NCBI GenBank assembly: GCA_905397405.1
Contig: CAJPVJ010000319.1
Location: forward strand, 2,711 to 28,317
Origin: Oppiella nova
Lineage: Eukaryota > Arthropoda > Arachnida > Sarcoptiformes > Oppiidae
Length of the DNA: 25,607 nucleotides
Reading direction: 5' to 3'
Position 1 is the stretch's first letter, and each line of letters starts with the position of its first letter. The translations under genes were made by a program, and so were the position numbers. The notes under the pieces were generated by a model, which was not told the origin of the DNA, ran no database searches, and was given only the letters and a program-made list of their open reading frames with translations. Of this stretch, positions 17,596 to 25,607 are shown piece by piece.

Positions 17596-20500
17596 AAAAC
17601 ACAAAACAACATAACTTTGAGAATAACAATGAATTTCATATAATGTTTGAATGGCTTTACACTAGTAATGATGTACTCAAATCATAATGAATTTGAGTCT
17701 TTTTTGCATATCATAGCCATAATTATAGACAAATTCTTTGTCCCATATATTATAGTCAACTGCAATCCAGGCATAATTGACAACAGTTAGGGGGTTAGGT
17801 TGGGGGCAGTGCTCTCAGTCACCGCTTTCACTGATCCAACAATTATTACGCCTTCATCTCATCAAATCTGTCCATCAAATGGCTCTCTATTTGTATTATT
17901 TCATCATTTCATCAAATGAAGCAAAGCTCATACAATAGACACACTATTCTGTACTCTGTATTCATATAAAACTATAAACATATTTAAAGAAAGATTTGTT
18001 TCCATTTTGACGATTAATAATGTCTTTAATAGAAAGTTCTCTAAACGTAAACTTTTTATAATAATAGTTTGGCAACAGATTAATGCACATGAGATCTCAT
18101 GGCAAGTGCACAATAAAACTATTATTACATACATATGAATAATGTTGGCTTGGTGTCTATGCTCTATACCTGTCCCCCTCTTAAGATTCACTGCACTCTC
18201 CATCAGTGCATTGTTAGTGTTCACTAATATATGTATCGTAAGTCCTATTTAAGTGTTCAGGACTTCTCATTCAATCATTGATTTCGTGACTATTAAACCC
18301 AAAACACTGGAAATCATTATTACGTTAATAACAGCTCACAAATTGGTATCACTTTTGACAACAACAATACGTTTCTCTCTAATGTTTATTACTATAAATA
18401 AAACTATGAATTATTGGTAGAGAAAAGTGATTAACAGATTCATATGCCTTAAAATCACTTCCTTTGAGTATATTTAGTATTAATTTAATGGTTTACTTCT
18501 GTATTACTGTATTATCGGTTGATCGCCGATTGAAAGGATGTGCGCGAATCAAGACTTATATCATAATTAACTTCAAACAAAAACTGAATAAATGTTTCAC
18601 TCATTGACTTTTGGTTCGATGTATTCTTTCACTAAATTCAAGGTTAGGTCCAAACAGTCTCTCAATCCTTACCGCATATTATTATTTATTATATCATTGC
18701 CTACCAATCAATCCCCACTATTCCCTATCATTCCCTACTGAGTCTACAATAGAGTACATAAGCGACAAGTGTTGCCATCAGACAAATTCTATGCATTCCT
18801 CGTGTGATTGAATCTTTAAAAAGTTTCAATATTTTTAAAAATATAAGCTTTGAAATCATAAAACATAAGCTTTAAAATTATGTACTGAAATCAATGGTTT
18901 AACTACAAATTAATTGTGGGAGTGAAGTATGAACAAGATTTCAGTACAAAGCATATAGTTTTTTAAATTTTTTAAAATTTGTAAAATTTAACATTTTTAA
19001 ACTTATAATTTTCAAGTAATTCAGTGGATGAAAAGTTGTAATTAAAATATACTGTATTTTGTCGGTCTATTTGGCCAGAAATTAAGAATCTCTTTATTTA
19101 TAAATAATTATTAAACCATATTATTAGTTTCATAATTTAAAAATTAAGACAGTTTTCAGCAAAAATTAGTTATAAAAGTGAATCTAATAAAAGAAGGATT
19201 GGTTGTCAAACTTCAAGTCCTAAAGGGTTTCATCAAAACCTATCATTTCTTTAATTTAAGCTTTGATTAAAATAAACTTAGAGCTAAATATCTTATTATT
19301 AATAATACTTAAGACTTACCCGAAAAATGAATGATTGATATGTAGACAGTGAGCAGAAGATTGTAATCAAGTCTCACATTCAAAGTCTTTGAAAACTTCA
19401 TTCTAATAAATCTTCTCAAAAACGAAAACTAAAACTTATGGTCCGATTCTGTGAGCAAAACTTTTTGATTTTCAACACAAACGTAATCAACAAAAAGTAA
19501 TTTCAATTAAAAGGTTTGTTTGAGAGTTGAAACACGAGTTGAAAAGAAATGTTCATTAGATGAGAGTTTGTTTGTTCAACAATACAAAACAAACATAACT
19601 TATTCTTATAGCCAAGAGTTGCACATTCATTGAGGGCTCGATTCTGACTGAAGTAGTGATGAGAACGACTGGTTTCCCAAAAAGCAGACCATTTGGTGGA
19701 GTGTATTGTGCGCTGCGCTCTCTGTCCGCTACCATTCAATGAGAGACTAAACTAGAGTTTCCACTTTTTTCCCTTTAAAAAGTTTTAGCAAAACACCGGA
19801 AACGAGCGATTGTACGGATTGTGCGGATTGTGCGGCACCGGAATTCTCAAAAGCACTGAACACCTGTCTGAGACATTTGGAGACATTCATATGTGTGACC
19901 AAAATCTCAACAATTGAATCCTAATATTACAGAATATATCAAATACTGGTGTATATCGATCTCATCGACCACTCTGTGACTTAATTTTCACATTTATTTA
20001 TGAATTCATAAACCATTTTCTGCAAATTCATAGATTAGACTACTGTTGTTGAGGTCATACACCATAGGAGTAGACAAACCCGACATTCCGTCGAGGGGGT
20101 AGAGGGGGTAAAGTATATTGAGGATGAGGGGGTTTTGGTTGGACCATTAATGTGTGTTTGGGTCACTTTCACTTAAAATTAAGTTTTTATTGTATTTCTT
20201 AACAAGTTTTACGAAACTTTTTTACAATTATTTCATACAGTCATGTATTACACGTTGGGAGGGTTGCAAGAGGAGGGTCGTCAACCTATACTAAAAATAT
20301 AAATCTATAATATACTGTATAATGATTTATCAGATTATCATTGGCAATCCATATTTAAATAACAAAATAAAAAGTTACTGACAATACAGTACTTCTCTAA
20401 TAAAAATAAATAATAAGAAACACAAAGGACTTAAACTTTTAAACTATAAATTTTTATTTAATTATAATTAAAGATGGATTTATGAATTATAGACATATTC

Positions 20501-21133
20501 TATTTAATTATAAATTGATTTTGGTGAAAATCATTGTATTTAAGTGTATCTTACGGTAATTGAATTAAATTGTATCTTATATTTCAAAAAATTGATAAGT
20601 TATAAAAGATGCTCTATTAACAGTTCATAATCAATGTAAATATAGTGTTAGAAGTGTAATGTAAATGAGTGGTCAGTAATCTGTTGTGGATATTCACTAA
20701 TCAATGAGTGGGTGAAAGATAGCCTAGAATTGTGGGAAAGAAGTGCTCAAAAAATGTTGAGAAAATTCCTACAAATCTATAGGAAATGACGTTCACTGCA
20801 GACTAAATCTCGTGAGAATTGAGCTGAACTTTACACTCGTCCTTATATCTGGACTTTTTGCACATTTTGGACGAAACACTCTTCACCTGATCCACTGACC
20901 CCTAATAACACTGACGTCTTCCCTATTACTATCCAATCGTTTTTATTTGTCTCTAAAAATCTCAATATATTTTAGACCAGTTTTTAATCAAACACTGCTT
21001 TTGATCGCACTTTCCATTCATTTTTCTATTTTATCCTCAATTTTCATTTTGTCTTATTCTCAGTCAATATTATAAAGTTTTGTTATTTTATTTGATTCTA
21101 CTTTGTGTTAAACATCTATTTTAATGTTAAAAG

Positions 21134-21901
21134 ATGTCAATTATTAATGAGAATATCTATGAAACCATACAAGAAGTGAATCATCGAAATGATTACCAAA
21201 AGTCTGAACAAAGGCTTAATGAATGTGAAGAAGTGTCCGAAAGACAAAAAGTCGATATAAATGTCTTATTCGATGTCGAAAAGGCATCCATTAATGGAGA
21301 GCTTGAAAGTGATGTCCACTCAGCGGATCAGTACTCTGTGGACAATGCAGTGAATAGAGAGCACCGACACGTCTTCCTTAGGAGGATTAGGATCACAAGA
21401 GGAGTGTCTGTGGTTTTGGCACTTTTGACACTAATGTTCTTCATTGGACTCATTCTTACAGTTTTCAGTGCTTTTAATGTGAAAGAAGAGGAAACGGTTT
21501 TCAATGATTTGGAGCATCAGTTAAATGCCGAGCATTTGGTTCATCAAAAGCCACCGCAGGATGTGTTGGAAGCAGACCTTCCGTTCGACACTCACATCGA
21601 TGTCATCATAAAACCAAATCATGAATTCACGACTGAGTTATCACTTCCATCGACGACAACCACAACCACTACAACGCAAACACCAATCACTCGACCCACT
21701 GATCGTTTCAATGACAGCATCAATGAAGGTCTCGACGATATCGCACCCGACTCTTCGTTACAGAAGTTTTTCGATCGCTTGAGAAACGATAGAAATGAGT
21801 TCAATCTTCAGGACATTCCTCCGGCTCTGGACCAAGTCATGCAAATGGTTCGACGAGTCCTTCATTTCCCAACCATTAGATTTGATTTCCAAGACAAATA
21901 G
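21134..21901 (+). CDS. 255-residue type II single-pass membrane protein, function unknown
   Basis: I do not recognise the family. The single exon starts in a good context (aaagATG) with an in-frame stop two codons upstream. Residues 1-82 are acidic, hydrophilic and Cys-poor. A basic cluster RRIRITR (83-89) precedes one strong hydrophobic segment at about 91-113 (VSVVLALLTLMFFIGLILTV). By the positive-inside rule this puts the N-terminus in the cytosol and the C-terminus outside. The outer part has a Thr-rich linker (about 174-189), a sequon at N193-D-S and a charged C-terminal region with an R-R pair (240-241) followed by VLHFPTIRFDFQDK. A poly(A) signal follows at 22018. The length, clean composition and membrane topology favour a real gene; no enzyme motif is visible. 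Confidence 0.82.
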   Translation: MSIINENIYETIQEVNHRNDYQKSEQRLNECEEVSERQKVDINVLFDVEKASINGELESDVHSADQYSVDNAVNREHRHVFLRRIRITRGVSVVLALLTLMFFIGLILTVFSAFNVKEEETVFNDLEHQLNAEHLVHQKPPQDVLEADLPFDTHIDVIIKPNHEFTTELSLPSTTTTTTTTQTPITRPTDRFNDSINEGLDDIAPDSSLQKFFDRLRNDRNEFNLQDIPPALDQVMQMVRRVLHFPTIRFDFQDK

Positions 21902-22017
21902 ATCTCATTTTTATATTTATTTTTATCTTAAGTTTCATTTCATATTCAAATAGTTTGTATTCTGTATTAAAAGTTATAATTTTTATGATTGTTTCAAATT
22001 TTATCTATGAATCTATG

Positions 22018-22023
22018 AATAAA
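22018..22023 (+). terminator. Poly(A) signal of the membrane-protein gene
   Basis: AATAAA 117 bp after the stop codon. An ATTAAA variant at 21966 is closer to the stop. Confidence 0.5.
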
Positions 22024-22353
22024 AACAATTTTCACACAATTAAGTTATTGTATATCGAAATTAGTTTTAATGAATATTTTGGATGAGGTTTAAATCAAAT
22101 TAAACAAAGATATCGTTTGCTTATAGTATTAATTATAGAGGATTTCTAAATGACATTTATGTTGAGTTATAACTTATAAAATACAGGTACTATATAACCA
22201 CAAGAATTAGATAGTAAGTGATCTTAAAAGTGGTGTTTAATGTAAGATTGATTGTAACTCATGTCAAAAGTCATACCTGGGTCGGACTAACAGGTAGAGT
22301 AAGACTTAAGAACACCAGATAGCAGTCACTCAAGAGAATATCGCCCATTGAAT

Positions 22354-22461
22354 GAACCAAGGACCATTAATGAATAGTTGTTGATACAAACAATTCAATA
22401 AATAGGTCTAATGTTGGGACCATAAAGAGTTTAAACCAAAATTGTCACAAAAACCAAGAGA
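22354..22461. repeat. 108-bp element, copy 2
   Basis: Perfect copy of 15169-15276, about 7.2 kb away. The flanks differ: (GA)n on the left of copy 1, unique AT-rich DNA around this one. Confidence 0.93.
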
Positions 22462-22795
22462 CTAAATGATAGACTTTTCAAACATCAGTCAAACAGTCGT
22501 CAAAACATTCTTCATGTTAGGCATGAGTTCTTATTATAAAAACTTTAAAAAGTTTAATTCATATGAAAATACGGTACAATAGTTTGGTGCAGTTTAGTTT
22601 TATATTGCAATCATTTATAAATTATATTCACATAAAGTATGCTATAACATCTTAATCCATGGCAGTGTTCACAGTGATCACCGAAATCGTATAAATATTA
22701 TTATTATACTGTTATACTGAGAATCTAAGTTTTGTTGATTCATAAAAGTTATAAATTATAATAAATTATTCAAACAAATTAGTCTTAAAATCTAA

Positions 22796-24025
22796 TTAAA
22801 ATTGTTTTTTCAATTGTTTTCTCATCTGTCGGTCGTGTCTCCTATGAACCGATGCCTCGAGTCTTACAATTTGAGGGCTTTTGAAACCAAATGAATCACT
22901 ACTTCTCTCTTCATTTAACTTCCGTTTGACTGCCTTTCGATCGCTTCCATCGGTGACGCCGAACAGACTTCGAGCCAATGAATCATCACTTGATTTGATG
23001 TGTTTCTCGTCTAAAATGACACCAATTTTGATGTTTTCGTATAATTTTCTAATTTCAGGAAAATATGACTCATTTCCACACGAAAAGCTCAAAAACGACT
23101 CTTGAGTTGATATGTCATCTGTTTTCTTGTCGGACACACTCTCGCCGTCCAAATGTTTAGACATTAATCGGTGGTAATTGTCTTCATTTGACTTCACATA
23201 TAAAATATCGAAAAGATTTTTATTAACATTCAATTCACTCTTCTGTGGCTCCAATTGATCTACATTTCCATGACATTCCTCTTCGGTCACTATCGTCTCA
23301 ACTTTTGGTTCATTTGATTCAATTGGCGAACAGTTCTTAAGAATAAATTCATTAAAACTTTGATATAATCTGTAAAATACGGATTCATTGGATGTGATGT
23401 TTGGTTTCAAACCGATTGCAGACAATGAAGAGATATTTATGGCTGACTTGAGATCATGTAATGAATGAACACAAAGACATGGCATCTGTTTGTCTGAACA
23501 CAACTCCATTATATTGTCGACTAATGGAAGCGCTAATGGGTTGTCAAGAATCACACCATTGATACACTTCTTCTCAACCGAACGGATCACTGAATTGATC
23601 CCAAAAATCATTTCATTCTTGAGTTTTGATTCGTTTGTTTGTCTCTGATTTGTGTCACTTTTCACTGTCCTCTCAGTCTTGGGATGTAATCTGAAGTCAG
23701 AGTTTTCATCCATAATATCAGCAAATATTTGCTTAAATTGTTTCGATTCCTCTTCAGTCAAACAATAAGACAATTCGTGGACACGCTTTGGGCCACGAAT
23801 TAGACTCATCAGCCGTTTCTTGTCTTTGGCCTTATTCTTGGTTTTGGTCTTCTGGTTGTGCACCACATGTTTGGTGTGATCCGTGCTCTTGATGTCCATC
23901 ACAATCATCACCACTTTGTGGACAACTTGTGGTCTGTGTTTGCAAACACTGTTATCACACGTGAGGCTCACGTGTTGTGTCGCCTCCCCGTCAGAGGTGA
24001 GCACTGCTCGCACACTGCCGTCCAC
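22796..24025 (-). CDS. RPP38: L7Ae/L30e-fold protein, probable RNase P/MRP subunit Rpp38
   Basis: Rpp38 is a nucleolar protein of RNase P and RNase MRP, which process tRNA 5' ends and pre-rRNA; its L7Ae domain binds kink-turn RNA (established). This single exon encodes up to 409 residues. Residues about 134-225 match the L7Ae core: F-G-I-N-S-V-I-R-S-V-E, then GVILDNPLALPLVDNIMELC, M-P-C-L-C-V and S-A-I-G-L-K-P, equivalent to human Rpp38 'IGVNEVTRALE', 'VPACQV' and 'VIGLK'. A Lys-rich stretch (58-71) and a basic tail (KRKL at 367-370, then R/K-rich to the end) fit a nucleolar RNA-binding protein. It is longer than human Rpp38 (about 283 residues), mainly through an acidic, Ser-rich region at 235-350. 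Internal Mets at residues 40 and 43 (23908, 23899) may be the true start. Other L7Ae proteins such as NHP2 are shorter and match less well. Confidence 0.68.
   Translation of the reverse strand: MDGSVRAVLTSDGEATQHVSLTCDNSVCKHRPQVVHKVVMIVMDIKSTDHTKHVVHNQKTKTKNKAKDKKRLMSLIRGPKRVHELSYCLTEEESKQFKQIFADIMDENSDFRLHPKTERTVKSDTNQRQTNESKLKNEMIFGINSVIRSVEKKCINGVILDNPLALPLVDNIMELCSDKQMPCLCVHSLHDLKSAINISSLSAIGLKPNITSNESVFYRLYQSFNEFILKNCSPIESNEPKVETIVTEEECHGNVDQLEPQKSELNVNKNLFDILYVKSNEDNYHRLMSKHLDGESVSDKKTDDISTQESFLSFSCGNESYFPEIRKLYENIKIGVILDEKHIKSSDDSLARSLFGVTDGSDRKAVKRKLNEERSSDSFGFKSPQIVRLEASVHRRHDRQMRKQLKKQF
23958..23974. promoter_or_regulatory. Paired CACGTG E-boxes in a near-perfect palindrome
   Basis: CACGTG at 23958-23963 and 23969-23974 form an inverted repeat (acacgtgag-g-ctcacgtgt). 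It lies within the first 25 codons of the Rpp38-like frame, or just upstream if translation starts at the internal Mets. CACGTG is the site of Myc/Max and USF/MITF-type bHLH factors. Confidence 0.4.
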
Positions 24026-24065
24026 TCACTGTTGCCAACAAATCGGCACAAAATGCAAGCAATTG

Positions 24066-24102
24066 ATGACGAAATGCATTGTATTTCTAATGCATTCGTC
24101 AT
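24066..24102. repeat. Short inverted repeat upstream of the Rpp38-like gene
   Basis: Arms 24066-24080 (atgacgaaatgcatt) and 24089-24102 (aatgcattcgtcat) are complementary except for one extra A, with an 8-base loop. It lies 40-75 bp upstream of the first Met of the - strand gene, so in its promoter or 5' UTR. Confidence 0.65.
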
Positions 24103-25607
24103 GAAATGAATGCTAACTTATGTGAGTTTAACCACAATTATAGGCATTTGATTTAAATTTTAAAGCATTTATCATAAATTATATTTATTTTCAAGTTTTT
24201 CCGATCATTTCAATGAATTCATGGATACTTTTTATTTGTATATTATTAATGAACCTTTTTTCTCGGGGGAAAACTTTTATTCATATTTTGATTTATTTTA
24301 AGTATTTTGAAGCAAAAAGAAAGTTATCTTTCATTGAAAACTGAATATAAAAATGTCAAAAGAAATAAATAATATATATTATGAAATATAAACAGAAATC
24401 ATACTTAAATAAACATTGCATAACATATTTAAACATTAGTTTTAAATTATTAATTATATTTATCTAAAAATTTATATTAAACAAGAGTCTAATCCGCAAT
24501 CAGTTTATTATCAGTTTTTTAAATAAAAAGTAAAGTTTTGTAAATAGTTTTATAAATGAGTGCTTTTAATAGTTTTTAAGAATTATCTCTATTTTTATTG
24601 TAATAATTTACTTAAATTAACTCTTTTTTTATGTTTAAAAGCATATTTAAGAAACTAAATGTAATCTTTTTGTGTCATAAAACAAAATGGTTTTAATTGG
24701 AAATATGTAAATATGTTTAGCAATAATTAATGTATTACTTCAATATTAGTGATAAAATAAGTGAATATTTATATATATTCTTATCATACATATAGTGAAA
24801 CAGTTTGTGCCTTTCGTAAAACAATTTTCCATATATACAGGTATTTAAAACAACTAATGACTAAATTTATTTGAAATGTTTTTTTTTATAAAAAGTAGAT
24901 ATAATAATATCATTTTGTAAACGCATATAAGAATACAATACAAAACGTGTGAAATATAGTGTTGAATGCGAGCTATACTTATCCCTCGAACCGCCGGCGC
25001 TCTACCCCTCGCCGTCTAACCTGTATTGGAAATCTGGAAAAATAACTTAAAATACATTTCGTGTTATATTTTGTTATTTTGAATGCAAAACAGCGGCCCA
25101 TCTCTGCACTCATACCGAGAATTGAAATACATTTCCACTCTATAGTGAAACTACAGACACAGAGTTAGTGTGTGTTTTGCAAACTTATCTTCATTTCTAT
25201 CTTCAGCTATGATATCAATATTTTTGAAGTAAAAAAAGTAAAAACTGATTACGAAATTGCAGAGAAGGCAAAGGCCTGAGTAGTAAATAGTAGTCAAACC
25301 ACATATGTGTAGACCTTTAATAGCTTTGTGTCAACTTTTTTACACAAACGCTTTCCCATCAAAATTGAATTGAATGCCGAAAAAACCAGTTGTTATGTGC
25401 TTCTCATCCCTAGTCTACCCATACATGTGATGACCGAATCAATTGTCATACCATTCACACCAAACATCACATTCACTATGAATTCAATTTCCATTTCTAT
25501 ATCTATTGTCCATTTAATCGACAATTTCTCTCATATAATATCAATGAATATAATGAATTATGAAATGACAATAGTTTCGAGTTCATAGAGAATTAGCATG
25601 GTGATTC
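24103..25607. other. Right-edge AT-rich region
   Basis: Presumed upstream DNA of the Rpp38-like gene. No convincing gene. A GC-rich island near 24985-25020 falls in a 40-codon - strand ORF. The 86-codon + frame at 25328-25588 is built of Ile/Ser/Thr/Met-rich low-complexity sequence and is probably chance. Confidence 0.55.
24979..25101 (-). other. Doubtful 40-codon ORF crossing a GC-rich island
   Basis: Reads MGRCFAFKITKYNTKC, then SRFPIQVRRRGVERRRFEG and stop. The Arg-rich end comes from the only GC-rich patch in the right 1.5 kb, and a splice-acceptor-like TTTTTCCAG precedes it, so it could instead be the last exon of a gene beyond the right edge. No family recognised. Confidence 0.18.

Larger units (their letters stand above)
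14299..21133. other. Long interval without a convincing gene
   Basis: AT-rich DNA, probably intergenic and possibly including unseen 5' UTR exons of the + strand gene at 21134. A good acceptor (T-rich tract then CAG at 21061-21063) suggests a 5' UTR intron there. Contents noted: (GA)n at 15101-15170, the 108-bp repeat at 15169-15276, (CT)n at 17022-17043, a GC-richer block near 17180-17595 and G-rich runs near 20092-20140. Open frames of 60-110 codons occur, but none shows a domain. Confidence 0.5.
21902..22795. other. Convergent 3' intergenic region
   Basis: Separates the stop codons of the + strand membrane-protein gene and the - strand Rpp38-like gene. It holds 3' UTR sequence and copy 2 of the 108-bp element. 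No gene seen, and no canonical AATAAA for the - strand gene. Confidence 0.7.

Noticed and set aside
25328-25588. 86-codon + frame at the right edge
   Set aside because: Ile/Ser/Thr/Met-rich low-complexity sequence with no domain or promoter context.
1-25607. tRNA genes, rRNA, CRISPR arrays, LTR or other virus-like elements, DNA-transposon or LINE coding sequence
   Set aside because: I scanned by eye for tRNA B-box-like motifs, long regular spacer arrays, reverse transcriptase or transposase motifs and long terminal repeats, and found none. The repeats present are microsatellites and short noncoding elements.

Overview
The window reads as nuclear DNA of a small-genome invertebrate, most likely an arthropod. 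It is AT-rich, has spliced genes with GT-AG introns of about 70-1,100 bp plus one of 5.7 kb, AATAAA poly(A) signals, and many (GA)n microsatellites. The protein families fit an arthropod. An acariform mite or other chelicerate is possible, but the sequence alone does not prove it. I see no bacterial, organellar, viral or complete transposon gene and no tRNA or rRNA gene.

Layout, left to right. (1) The left edge holds the last two coding exons of BET1L/GS15, a Golgi Qc-SNARE, on the + strand (722-1219). Its first exon(s) lie outside the window. (2) Convergent to it, on the - strand, is the main gene of the window (1678-13634). I assembled 14 coding exons whose phases all agree, giving about 656 residues. 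The product is a secreted or membrane-anchored cysteine-rich protein: signal peptide, two homologous Cys-rich modules, a Pro-rich stalk and a hydrophobic C-terminus. It resembles the uncharacterised arthropod proteins with DUF7044/7043/7042/7045-type domains. The two modules share Cys order and the phases of the introns around their 'CLG-W-E' exons, so an ancestral gene segment was duplicated in tandem. (3) From 13.6 to 21.1 kb I see no convincing gene. The interval holds a G-rich (G5A)n tract and half of a diverged ~175-bp direct repeat that brackets exon 1. It also holds a long (GA)n tract, the first copy of a perfectly duplicated 108-bp element, and a GC-richer block near 17.2-17.6 kb. (4) A single-exon + strand gene (21134-21901) encodes a 255-residue type II single-pass membrane protein of unknown function. 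(5) Convergent to it, a single-exon - strand gene (22796-24025) encodes a 409-residue L7Ae/L30e-fold protein resembling the RNase P/MRP subunit Rpp38. The second 108-bp copy lies between these two 3' ends. (6) From 24.1 kb to the right edge the DNA is AT-rich, with only a doubtful 40-codon ORF.

The genes do not form a functional pathway: they are a vesicle-fusion SNARE, an extracellular Cys-rich protein, an orphan membrane protein and an RNA-processing subunit. The most interesting items are the internally duplicated ectodomain gene, the apparent loss of the zero-layer glutamine in the BET1L SNARE motif, the identical 108-bp repeat pair and the direct repeat flanking the signal-peptide exon.
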